64,000 nucleotides of DNA, taken from NCBI RefSeq assembly GCF_042697365.1, contig NZ_CP137605.1. One strand, written 5' to 3'. Positions within the stretch are counted from its first letter, which is position 1, and the number at the start of each line of letters is the position of its first letter. Shown here one piece after another: positions 51,527 to 59,579 of the stretch. Under the pieces are notes generated by a model. The model was not told the DNA's origin and did not search any database. It worked only from the letters and a program-made list of their open reading frames with translations. This DNA comes from Brucella pseudintermedia (lineage in GTDB: Bacteria > Pseudomonadota > Alphaproteobacteria > Rhizobiales > Rhizobiaceae). Made by a program: the position numbers and the translations under genes.

Positions 51527-52456
51527 TCACTTCGCCTTGCCGAAAGCCTCCGAAAACTGATCGACCGTGCCATGAAGCGCACCGAGCCCTCCGCCGACGA
51601 GATACCAGTTCTGGGCGTTCAGATAGACAACTTGCTCCTTTTTCCAGGCATTGGTCTGGCGCACGAGATCATTGTCGAGAACCTGTTTGGCCGAATTGCC
51701 TTCTCGGCCAATCGCCGCATCGCGGTCGATGACGAACAGCCAGTCCGGATTGGTTTCTAGGATGAATTCCGAGCTGGCAGGCTGGCCATGATTGCCAACG
51801 GAAAGATCTGGCGCTACTGGCTTGACCCCAAAGCTGTCGTGCAGGACCCCGAAGCGCGAACCGGGACCATAGGCGCTGATCTTGCCGCCGGAAGTGAGGA
51901 TAAGAAGCCCGGTGCCTTTGTTGGCAGCCTTTTCCTTCAGGACAGCAAGTGCAGCATCAAGCTTTTCGACTTCCGCCTTCGCCTCTGCTTCCTTTCCGAA
52001 AATCTGGCCAAGCTTTTCGACATTGGCTTCCGTGTCGGCAATGAAGTTTTTTGCGTTGGTCGTCAGATCGATGGTGGGTGCGATTTTGGAAAGTTCACCG
52101 TATTTTGCGGCTGAACGACCTCCCACGATGATGAGATCGGGCTCCGCCGCGTTAACGGCCTCATAATCAGGCTCGAACAATGTGCCGATTTTTACGTATT
52201 CATCGCCCTGATATTTCTTCATATACTCAGGAAACGATATGCCGCTCGGGACACCGGTTACCTTGACACCGAGACGGTCAAGATTGTCGAGGGTACCGAG
52301 ATCGAAAACCAGTACTTTTGCCGGTGAGGCCGGAACAGCTGTTTCACCTTGAGCATGCTTGACGGTTAAATCCGCAGCATTTGCATTTGCGGCAACGCCA
52401 AACGCTACGATGGCGGCTGCGCATAAGCGGGTGGCCTGTTGAGCGATGTTCAGCAT
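51527..52456 (-). CDS. siderophore ABC transporter substrate-binding protein (FatB/CeuE-like)
   Basis: 309 aa with signal peptide (LCAAAIVAFGVAANANA). The mature protein has VFDLGTLDNLDRLGVKVTGV and EPDLIIVGGRSAAKYGELS, as in the FatB/CeuE/YclQ group of catecholate-siderophore binders. Start could also be ATG 52474. Lies 73 bases after the esterase gene on the same strand. Confidence 0.9.
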   Translation of the reverse strand: MLNIAQQATRLCAAAIVAFGVAANANAADLTVKHAQGETAVPASPAKVLVFDLGTLDNLDRLGVKVTGVPSGISFPEYMKKYQGDEYVKIGTLFEPDYEAVNAAEPDLIIVGGRSAAKYGELSKIAPTIDLTTNAKNFIADTEANVEKLGQIFGKEAEAKAEVEKLDAALAVLKEKAANKGTGLLILTSGGKISAYGPGSRFGVLHDSFGVKPVAPDLSVGNHGQPASSEFILETNPDWLFVIDRDAAIGREGNSAKQVLDNDLVRQTNAWKKEQVVYLNAQNWYLVGGGLGALHGTVDQFSEAFGKAK

Positions 52457-52529
52457 GGTGTTCGATCCTTTCATCAATCCTGTGCTTTATAGTCAAGTAT
52501 CTTCTTCGTCAAAGTCCGGGAGATAATAT

Positions 52530-53426
52530 TCAGTTGTTTTTGCGGTGGGGGACGTTTCCGAGCAGGATGAAATTGAGGCTGTCTTCAACTGTTAACGGTA
52601 TCATTGAACCGTGGCTCTCATCGTCAAAACGGCGAAAAGCTGCATCCATTTGCGGGAGTTCAGAAAGCTCTTTGAAGATATCCGCGCCGGACGGTCCGCC
52701 GCGCAATTTCTTCAACCGGTCATCTTCCTGTTTCGTTTGTCCGGGCCGGCTACCGCGTTTGCCAGAGGTTTCTATAAGCAAACGGATCGGGCGAGGAGCA
52801 TGCTTGAAACTCGCAATGAACTGATCTTTGTCTTTCAAAATCGAGCGATTATTCCACCAGATTGACGGGTCTGCCGCACTGTAGCTCTGGAAAGAAGCTG
52901 TGTGATTGAACAGGGCATATAGTGTGAACAATCCGCCCAAAGAGTGCCCGAACAGGGCCTGCCGGTCTTCATCAATCTTGAAACGCTTCTCGATCTCAGG
53001 CTTCACCTGATTGTCGATAAAGTCGAAGAAGGCGTCGCGTCCTCCTGTCTTCGGGACATTGAAGTGAACCGGGGTTAGGTCGTCAGGGGTGGGCGGGGTC
53101 AGGTCGAAATATCTCAGGCGGACGATTTCTTCCTGGTTGTCCGTGGGATAGCCGATGCCGACAAAGACAGCTTTCAATGCCGGGTTTTCTGCCATGCGGC
53201 GGGCTGCAATTGGCAACATGCGGTTGCCGTCAACCATGTAGATAACCGGATAACCGCCCTTGGGTGCCGCCTCTTTTGGGACTGCGGTGAATATGCGGTA
53301 GGCAATACCATTGGCTTCCATGTCAAATGACGAAGTGACAGGTTCCGCAGCTTGCACGGTGGAAGCAGTAAATATCCCTGCCATTATCAGGCACACCCGT
53401 TTTACAATAGTCATCAGTACTCTCAT
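52530..53426 (-). CDS. secreted alpha/beta-hydrolase, probable siderophore esterase
   Basis: 298 aa with signal peptide (VCLIMAGIFTASTVQA). Esterase-D-like fold with nucleophile elbow FGHSLGGLFTLYALF and a late histidine in DDESHGSM. This is the IroE/BesA/Fes group of enzymes that cut catecholate or trilactone siderophores, consistent with its place between the TonB receptor and the uptake operon. A palindrome, ATGGGA-GCA-TCCCAT, overlaps the start. ATG 53414 is an alternative start. Confidence 0.82.
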   Translation of the reverse strand: MRVLMTIVKRVCLIMAGIFTASTVQAAEPVTSSFDMEANGIAYRIFTAVPKEAAPKGGYPVIYMVDGNRMLPIAARRMAENPALKAVFVGIGYPTDNQEEIVRLRYFDLTPPTPDDLTPVHFNVPKTGGRDAFFDFIDNQVKPEIEKRFKIDEDRQALFGHSLGGLFTLYALFNHTASFQSYSAADPSIWWNNRSILKDKDQFIASFKHAPRPIRLLIETSGKRGSRPGQTKQEDDRLKKLRGGPSGADIFKELSELPQMDAAFRRFDDESHGSMIPLTVEDSLNFILLGNVPHRKNN

Positions 53427-53486
53427 GGGAGCATCCCATCGTAGAGGAGACGCCAGCCGCCGGGCGGGCGTCTTGGCTTTTCGATC

Positions 53487-55703
53487 CTAAAAGCGAGAGG
53501 TCATTCCGCCCCACAGGCGGCGCCCGTCAACGACTGAATTGAAGTCATCCACGTCAACCTTCTTGTCGAAGATGTTGTAAACGGCAGCATTCAAGGTGAC
53601 GTTCTCGCTGAAGTCATAAGACCCGCCAATATCGAAGGTCGCATAGGGCTTGTATTTACGGGCAACCACCTTGCCGTTTCTGTAGATCGGCTCGCCGGCT
53701 GTTCCGATACGCGCGCCCGCATTGGTTTCTTCACCGTGGTAGTTACCGGCCGCCCATGCGCTCAAGCCGTCAACCGGCGTTGTCCAATCCGCACGCAGGC
53801 TTGCCATGTGCTTTGGCGTGCGTGCCAAAGGTAGTCCCTTGTAATCACCCGTCTGTTGTTCGGAATCCGTGTAGGTATAATTGCCGCGGAAGGTGATCGT
53901 GTCCGTTGCTTCCCAGTTGAAGGTCAGCTCCACACCTTGCATGACGGCTTCGTCAATGTTGAAGCTGTACCAGAGACGATAGTTGGGATCTTCGCTCCAG
54001 CGAACAGGATTACCGTTCGCATCTGTGATCAGGGCGTTGCTGATCTTGTCCTTGAAGTCCGTGTAGAAATATGTTGCGCCCAGGCGAAGGCCGGACTGAT
54101 TGTCCCAGAGAACACTCGCTTCATAGCTCGTGCTCTTTTCAGGCTGCAAGTCTGGATCGCCGATGATCACGCCGCAGGTGCCGTTTGGACCGTACGAGCA
54201 TCCCCCGCCGCCTGTCGTATAAGCGTATCCCGGAGCGATGGTGCGCAGTTCAGGTGCACGGAAGCCTGTGGAAATGCCGCCTTTGAACGTGAGCTGTTCG
54301 TTGGCGTGCCAGACGGCATAACCGCGCGGGCTGAAATGCGATCCATAAATCTCATGATCGTCCATGCGCAGGCCGCCTGTCAGAGCGAAGTCCGGCGTGA
54401 TCCACCATTCGTCTTCGGCAAAGAGCGCCCATTGGCGGACACTGAACTCTTCGTCCACACCGGTACGGCGTCCCGGATTCTGATCGGTTAGCACCGATTG
54501 CATGAACTGCCCACCGGTTACCAGCGTGTGATTTCCGTAGAATTCAAACGGCGTTGTGAATTTGCCGTCGAGCACCGAATTGCGGATGTGCGGAGAGCGC
54601 AGATTCTCTACATAGCTCTTGGTCTTGTCGTCCCAGTTGAAATTGGTGCGTTCTGCCCATTCTTGCTGGAAAGAGAACTCCGATGTTGTCGGACCCCAGC
54701 GACCAGTATGGCTGATAGACCAGTGATCACGATCATTGTAATTGTAGGAATTCGAACCTGACGCTGCCGTATTGCCGACAGTGGAATCGCGGCGAAGGCG
54801 CGTCTTGCCCAATTCGAGCATGATATCGTGATCTTCATTCGGCGTGATCGTGACGCGCCCCGTGATGTCGATATCCTTCTGTTCGGGCGTGCCGCTGACG
54901 ATATTATCTTCCTGCCGCTTGAGACCACGCCCCCAAACCTGAACGCCCACGAGATTGGGAACCAGCGGCCCGGTCATATAGTAGGAGCCTTGCAACGAAT
55001 TTCCGAATTTGGAGTGCTGCTGAACCGTGCCGTCAACAGAGAAAGAGCCGCTCCACGTATCCGATACCTTCTTCGTAATCACATTGATGACGCCGCCCAT
55101 GGCGTCCGATCCGTAGAGCGAAGACATTGGGCCCCGAATGACTTCGATCCGTTCAATGGCATTCGCTGGCGGCAGGAAGCTCTGCTCGAACCCAGAGTTG
55201 CCGTTGGTACGAGCGTCACGGGTGCTCTGCCTCTTGCCGTCCACGAGAAGCAGCGTGTAGGAGCCCGGAAGACCACGGATGAAGATGTCTTTTTCGGCCG
55301 CAGGACCAGTTACAGCCACGCCTTGCACATCCTTCAAAGCGTCTGTCAGATCGCGATAGACACCTTTTTCCAACTCTTCCCCTGGAACCACGGTGATGCT
55401 TGCGGGTGCGTCGGTGATGTTTTGTTCGAAACCGGTCGCCGTGACAACGATCTGATTGAGCTTGACGGCTCCGTCGGCGGTCGTTTCGATGGCTCCTTCC
55501 GTCGTCTTTTTCTTGGTGCCCGCCTCGGACGTTGCTTCTTCTGCGGGCTTGGTCGCGGTTTGCGCATCCGCAACCGTCGCGCTCAAAAGCAGCCCTGTGG
55601 AAAGACAGGTGCCCGCAAGGATCGCCCGGTACGCGAGCGATTTTCCAGCCAAACGCCTGTTTTGTGTACCATCGGCCCACAATCCCCGAAACAAGCTCGT
55701 CAT
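53487..55703 (-). CDS. TonB-dependent siderophore receptor (FepA-like)
   Basis: 738-aa outer-membrane receptor. Signal peptide near YRAILAGTCLSTGLLLSATV; TonB-box-like LNQIVVTATG; plug domain (VYRDLTDALKDVQGVAVTG, DIFIRGLPGSYTLLLVDGKR, RIEVIRGPMSSLYGSDAMGG); then a 22-strand barrel ending in phenylalanine (GGMTSRF). The FepA/IroN/CirA type transports ferric catecholates. First gene of a receptor-esterase-ABC set. A GTG at 55712 could be the start. Confidence 0.93.
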   Translation of the reverse strand: MTSLFRGLWADGTQNRRLAGKSLAYRAILAGTCLSTGLLLSATVADAQTATKPAEEATSEAGTKKKTTEGAIETTADGAVKLNQIVVTATGFEQNITDAPASITVVPGEELEKGVYRDLTDALKDVQGVAVTGPAAEKDIFIRGLPGSYTLLLVDGKRQSTRDARTNGNSGFEQSFLPPANAIERIEVIRGPMSSLYGSDAMGGVINVITKKVSDTWSGSFSVDGTVQQHSKFGNSLQGSYYMTGPLVPNLVGVQVWGRGLKRQEDNIVSGTPEQKDIDITGRVTITPNEDHDIMLELGKTRLRRDSTVGNTAASGSNSYNYNDRDHWSISHTGRWGPTTSEFSFQQEWAERTNFNWDDKTKSYVENLRSPHIRNSVLDGKFTTPFEFYGNHTLVTGGQFMQSVLTDQNPGRRTGVDEEFSVRQWALFAEDEWWITPDFALTGGLRMDDHEIYGSHFSPRGYAVWHANEQLTFKGGISTGFRAPELRTIAPGYAYTTGGGGCSYGPNGTCGVIIGDPDLQPEKSTSYEASVLWDNQSGLRLGATYFYTDFKDKISNALITDANGNPVRWSEDPNYRLWYSFNIDEAVMQGVELTFNWEATDTITFRGNYTYTDSEQQTGDYKGLPLARTPKHMASLRADWTTPVDGLSAWAAGNYHGEETNAGARIGTAGEPIYRNGKVVARKYKPYATFDIGGSYDFSENVTLNAAVYNIFDKKVDVDDFNSVVDGRRLWGGMTSRF

Positions 55704-55775
55704 TTTCGTCACCGTTTAAAGTTGAGTTTTCAAGTCTCCTTATGTATGGCGATAAGGTGACGTCAATCGTCATGT

Positions 55776-55792
55776 TTTATAAGCATTCTAAA
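55776..55792. promoter_or_regulatory. ICE-like (Irr) iron-control element
   Basis: TTTATAAGCATTCTAAA, a 17-base near-palindrome in the 123-base gap between the divergent receptor and HTH-TrpD2 genes. It resembles the iron control element bound by Irr in alphaproteobacteria (TTTAGAA...TTCTAAA core) with one arm mismatch. Assignment is by resemblance and position. Confidence 0.4.
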
Positions 55793-55826
55793 TTTCAAAA
55801 ACCGCAAATGAACGGGCACAATATTG

Positions 55827-57299
55827 ATGTCGGACAAGCAAGCGAAAATGCAGCAAACGGCGAAAGGTGAGAACGAAAGCCTTCGCTTGGGGCAATTACG
55901 CCTGCTGATCGCTCTTGATGCACTTCTTGTGGAGGGCAGTGTTGGCGGCGCTGCAAAGCAGATGGGATTGAGCATCGCGGCCATGAGCCGCCTGCTCAGC
56001 CAAATTCGCGAGAAGTTCAATGACGCCATTCTGGTTCGCTCGGGGCGCAACATGGTGGCAACCCCGAAAGCCGAAGCGTTACGAGCGCGTCTGCGACGCC
56101 TTGCGAATGAAGCTGAAACGCTACTGAATCTGGATCTTTCTGAAGTTCCGAAATCCAGCTGCACTGGACATCATGGCTGGAACCGAAGCGCCATTTTCGC
56201 GCCGCCGCCGCTTGGTATCCGTAAGGTGGTTGAGCTTGAAAACCACCCCACGCCGGAACAGCTTGCGGCGCAGTTCGCCAACATCCAAGGTGAAAATGAT
56301 CCGGTCAGGAGGCTTGCGAAATATATCGCTGTGGTAGGGCGAAAAGCTGGGCACACCCGTCCGCTGGAAATGCCCGAAGCCGAAGATGCATTCACAACGA
56401 TATTTACAGGGAATGCCGATCCTATGCAGATCAGTGCGTTACTCCGGCTTATTCACTATCGCGGAGAAACTGCACCGGAACTTGCGGGCATGGCGCGGGC
56501 AGCGAGACGAATTTATTCGGTCGACGCGGGATTGAATGTGCCTGCGCTGGACTGGCCGGCCTATTTATCGCCGAATTCCACGCAATCGCCGTGGTTTATG
56601 CTTTCGGCATTGCTGGTCGCTCGGGCTGGTTATCCGGTGGTCCTGCACGGTAACTGCGGTACCGGCGAGATTTCAGGCAAGCTCGAGATAGCTGCTGAAG
56701 CTGTCAACCTCCCGATCGCAACGTCACATTCTCTGGCGAAAGAGGCATTGAGAGCCCATGGTATCTGCTTCATGCCTATGGTTGGTTTCGCTCCCCAAAT
56801 TCACGCACTGATGGCTCTTTACCCCTTGTTTGAGTCGCGTTCATCTATGAACAGCCTCGTTCACCTGCTTAATCCTATGAATCTCAAGGCCTCTTTCTTG
56901 GGCGTGACACAGCCCGCCTATCGTAAATTGCACCGGGATGCAGGTGCGCTGCTTGGCTTTCCGTCAATCTCGGTTGTTTCGACTAGCCGGGACGTTGCGG
57001 AGCTGGTTCCGCACAGAGCGCATACCATCCATAGGCTTCTGGACGGACGTGAAACGGACCTGCTGCTTCCCACTCTTTCGAGGGAAAGTGGAGACAAGCA
57101 TTCGAACTTCAGTTCATTTGAATACTGGCATGGCGTCTGGTCCGGTGCGGCTGTGGACAAACGAGCAGAAAATACAATCGTTGCCACAGCTGCGATGGGG
57201 ATGATGACGGCAATATCCGCGGATAACGAAAGCTACGCGCTGTTCTTCGAAAAAGCCGGAGAACTCTGGCGCAATCGGCACAGCCAAACGGCTAGCTGA
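55827..57299 (+). CDS. LysR-type HTH fused to TrpD2/YbiB-like domain
   Basis: 490 aa. Residues ~18-100 are a LysR winged helix (EGSVGGAAKQMGLSIAAMSR, then LLSQIREKFNDAILVRSG). From ~125 the protein is like anthranilate phosphoribosyltransferase, closest to the TrpD2/YbiB branch: LRLIHYRGETAPELAGMARA, LDWPAYL...SPWFMLSALLVARAG, VVLHGNCGTGEISGK, FMPMVGFAPQIHALM, LLNPMNLKASFLGV. The canonical TrpD PRPP loop is not evident; YbiB binds nucleic acid rather than making a tryptophan precursor. No trp genes are near. It is divergent from the siderophore receptor. A DNA-binding regulator with a repurposed enzyme domain is plausible; function unknown. Confidence 0.82.
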   Translation: MSDKQAKMQQTAKGENESLRLGQLRLLIALDALLVEGSVGGAAKQMGLSIAAMSRLLSQIREKFNDAILVRSGRNMVATPKAEALRARLRRLANEAETLLNLDLSEVPKSSCTGHHGWNRSAIFAPPPLGIRKVVELENHPTPEQLAAQFANIQGENDPVRRLAKYIAVVGRKAGHTRPLEMPEAEDAFTTIFTGNADPMQISALLRLIHYRGETAPELAGMARAARRIYSVDAGLNVPALDWPAYLSPNSTQSPWFMLSALLVARAGYPVVLHGNCGTGEISGKLEIAAEAVNLPIATSHSLAKEALRAHGICFMPMVGFAPQIHALMALYPLFESRSSMNSLVHLLNPMNLKASFLGVTQPAYRKLHRDAGALLGFPSISVVSTSRDVAELVPHRAHTIHRLLDGRETDLLLPTLSRESGDKHSNFSSFEYWHGVWSGAAVDKRAENTIVATAAMGMMTAISADNESYALFFEKAGELWRNRHSQTAS

Positions 57300-57464
57300 T
57301 CCAAAATCATTTGCAACTGTGGAACCTGAATCTGTTTCACGCACCGCAAAATTTGAAAAAGCTTTCCCTGCGGCTGTTCGGACCGGCAAGTCCATGCTTT
57401 GTCCACTAAGTTTATAGGCTTTATCTTTCTCTCCGTGAATTCGATTTCGAAAAGGGGAGCGGGG

Positions 57465-57707
57465 ATGGTCAGTCCGATATTCGGCGAGGCGGGAACGTCG
57501 ATTTTTGAGGCAATGTCGCGGCTTTCCGTTGAGCGCGGAGCCATCAATCTCGGGCAGGGTTTCCCGGAGGGCTTCGAGCCAACCGAACTTCTTGACGCTG
57601 CTGCGCTCGCTCTTCGTCAAACTTCACAACAATATCCTCCGATGATGGGGCTATCCGTTCTCCGTCAAGCTGTTGCGGAGAATACCAGAAGGTTTCTGGG
57701 GCTCGAA
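57465..57707 (+). pseudogene. 5' remnant of a PLP aminotransferase gene (class I/II)
   Basis: First ~81 codons only. MVSPIFGEAGTSIFEAMSRL, GAINLGQGFPEGFEP and QYPPMMGLSVLRQAVAEN are the N-terminal arm of a methionine/kynurenine-type aminotransferase, with a good ribosome site. Around FLGLEA the reading passes directly into MetN sequence, so ~300 codons including the PLP lysine are missing. Confidence 0.8.
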
Positions 57708-57883
57708 GCGACATCAGCGCTTGATCCCGAAACCACAGAACAATTCTCTCGCTATTGAAAGACATCAATCGGCGGCTGGGGCTGACGATAGTGCTCATTA
57801 CACATGAGATGGACGTGGTACGCGAGATCGCTGACTACGTGACGGTTCTCAATCGCGGGAGGATCGTAGAAAGTGGACCGACT
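57705..57883 (+). pseudogene. internal fragment of metN (methionine ABC transporter ATPase)
   Basis: Begins at EATSALDPETTEQ, which is the Walker B/D-loop region of MetN. One base is missing at about 57741, where the frame switches from EQ-FSRY-stop to LLKDINRRLGLTIVLITHEM and DVVREIADYVTVLNRGRIVE. Walker A and signature are gone. The open frame from 57465 therefore ends at 57758 as a meaningless chimera. Confidence 0.8.
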
Positions 57884-58073
57884 GTGGTGGGGTCGGGTCG
57901 GCGGCGGCCTGGGCGACCTCGGAATTCGTTTCGGATATCAGCGCTTTATGCCGGAAGTCATGATTGCCGTTGTCATCATTCTCGTTGCAATCGTGCAATC
58001 CATGCAGCTTACGGGCGACTATGCCGCTCGCCTTGCCAATCACCGCGTGGCACGCAGCCGTCGCCTACGCTGA
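57884..58073 (+). pseudogene. 3' fragment of metI (methionine ABC transporter permease)
   Basis: About 60 codons matching the MetI C-terminus: VGGGLGDLGIRFGYQRFMPE, VMIAVVIILVAIVQSMQ, then GDYAARLANHRVARSR. It follows metN sequence in another frame without any start of its own. No metQ is present. The next intact gene starts 19 bases later. Confidence 0.8.
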
Positions 58074-58092
58074 GAATTTTCAGGAGGTTCCA

Positions 58093-59151
58093 ATGACCAT
58101 ACACACCACGCCGATCAACCTGCCATTGCTCGATCTGTCCCGTTTCAATGGAAGTGCGGAGGAACGCGGTAGCTTTATTGATGAACTGCGCCAGACGCTC
58201 CACGATCACGGCTTTTTCTATCTTACGGGCCATGGCGTGGATCCGAAGCTCGTGGAAGACGTGGTAACCACGGCGAAGAAGTTCTTCGCGCTGCCAGCAG
58301 AAGAAAAGCTGAAGATCGAGATGGTGAAGTCCCCCCATTTTCGGGGTTACAACCGGGCTGGGTTTGAACGGACGCGGGGCCAGCAGGACTGGCGTGAACA
58401 GCTGGACATCAATACGGAATCGGAGCCTGCTGTAATTGGTCCGGACAGCCCGGCGTGGAAGCGTCTGATTGGCCCAAACCAATGGCCGGATGCGTTGCCG
58501 GAACTCAAACCCTTGCTGCTTGCCTATCAATCTGAAGTGACACGTGTTGGCATCGATATTCTGAAAGCTATCGCCGCCGCACTGGGACAGCCGGAAGACT
58601 TTTTCGCCCAGATTTATGAACCGCATCCCTCCCAGCTCTTGAAGATTATTCGTTATCCGGGTCGCGATGTAGCGGAAAGCGAACAGGGCGTGGGAGCCCA
58701 CAAGGATGGTGGCTTCGTGACCGTTCTCTTACAGGATGTGGTTCCAGGTTTGCGGGTTCAGCGCGAAAACGGCGAGTGGATCGATGCGCCTCCGGTTCCC
58801 GGTACCTTTGTCATCAATACGGGCGAACTGCTTGAACTTGCCACGAATGGATTTGTGCGAGCGGATGTGCACGGCGTCGTCGCGCCTCCAGCAGGTGTTG
58901 AACGTTTCTCCGTCGCCTTCTTCCTTGGTGCTCGATATGATGCAACCATTCCAGTTATCGATCTGCCGGAGGAGTTGAAGACCAAGGAACGCGGCGTGAC
59001 TGTGGATGCACTTAATCCGATCTTCCGCGAGGTCGGCGCTAATAACCTCAAAAGCCGCCTCCGGTCGCATCCCGATGTCGCACGCGCTCATCACGCGGAT
59101 TTGCTGACGCCCGAACAACTGGCAGAACGCGCGGCTGGACCGGCATACTGA
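58093..59151 (+). CDS. 2-oxoglutarate/Fe(II)-dependent oxygenase, isopenicillin-N-synthase family
   Basis: 352 aa. N-terminal DIOX_N domain (LLDLSRFNG, LHDHGFFYLTGHGVDPKLVE) and C-terminal catalytic domain with iron triad His203, Asp205 (GAHKDGGF) and His260 (RADVHGV), and the 2OG-binding pair Arg271/Ser273 (ERFSVAFF). ATG 58093 follows AGGAGG exactly; the longer open frame is metI debris. Substrate unknown. The former neighbours were an aminotransferase and a methionine-type importer, so a sulfur or amino-acid-derived substrate is a guess. Confidence 0.9.
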   Translation: MTIHTTPINLPLLDLSRFNGSAEERGSFIDELRQTLHDHGFFYLTGHGVDPKLVEDVVTTAKKFFALPAEEKLKIEMVKSPHFRGYNRAGFERTRGQQDWREQLDINTESEPAVIGPDSPAWKRLIGPNQWPDALPELKPLLLAYQSEVTRVGIDILKAIAAALGQPEDFFAQIYEPHPSQLLKIIRYPGRDVAESEQGVGAHKDGGFVTVLLQDVVPGLRVQRENGEWIDAPPVPGTFVINTGELLELATNGFVRADVHGVVAPPAGVERFSVAFFLGARYDATIPVIDLPEELKTKERGVTVDALNPIFREVGANNLKSRLRSHPDVARAHHADLLTPEQLAERAAGPAY

Positions 59152-59579
59152 CCATCTGATCGTCGGTTCGAGAGGCGTCTTGGCTTTGTGAACCGGGACG
59201 CCCATTTGCCCAACCTTAACGGCCAATTGTACTGGTCTCATGGCCGCCAAGAAGCGGTTGGGATTATGTGGCAGTGTGGCTTTATGACCGTGCTCCGACA
59301 AGCGACGGTGCCTGTCATTTGCGTGTGTGTTGACAATTAAAAGCTGCAATTTTTGTGGGGGCGGTGGTACCCGATACCCATTTCGGCTCCGGTCTTTGCC
59401 TATTTGGTCTGCAGATTTCATCTCGACTTTGCAAAAGTTTCGTCAAATCGACCGTGCGCTTGTCATTTTGTACAATTTGCACCCTACAAATTTAACAAAT
59501 CCACGGCTTGATCGGTCAAAGCATCGATGGAAATCTCCCTAGTCCTAAACAAGCGTGACTTAGGGAGGGGATCGCTGAA
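59152..59579. other. 428-base intergenic region
   Basis: No gene. It carries TTGACA (59330-59335) without a clear -10, a TTGTACAA palindrome (59468-59475), and the hairpin described next. The promoter of the amidohydrolase/peptide-transport operon should be here. Confidence 0.4.
59535..59567 (+). promoter_or_regulatory. hairpin covering the amidohydrolase ribosome site
   Basis: CTCCCTA (59535-59541) pairs with TAGGGAG (59561-59567), extendable by GTC/GAC with a one-base bulge. The second arm is the start of the Shine-Dalgarno run GGGAGGGG ten bases before ATG 59580, so folding would hide the ribosome site. Confidence 0.45.

Noticed and set aside
53448..53473. AGACGCC/GGCGTCT hairpin after the receptor gene as a terminator
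   Set aside because: No T-run on the receptor's strand, and the esterase follows after 60 bases on the same strand; could be simple GC-rich structure.
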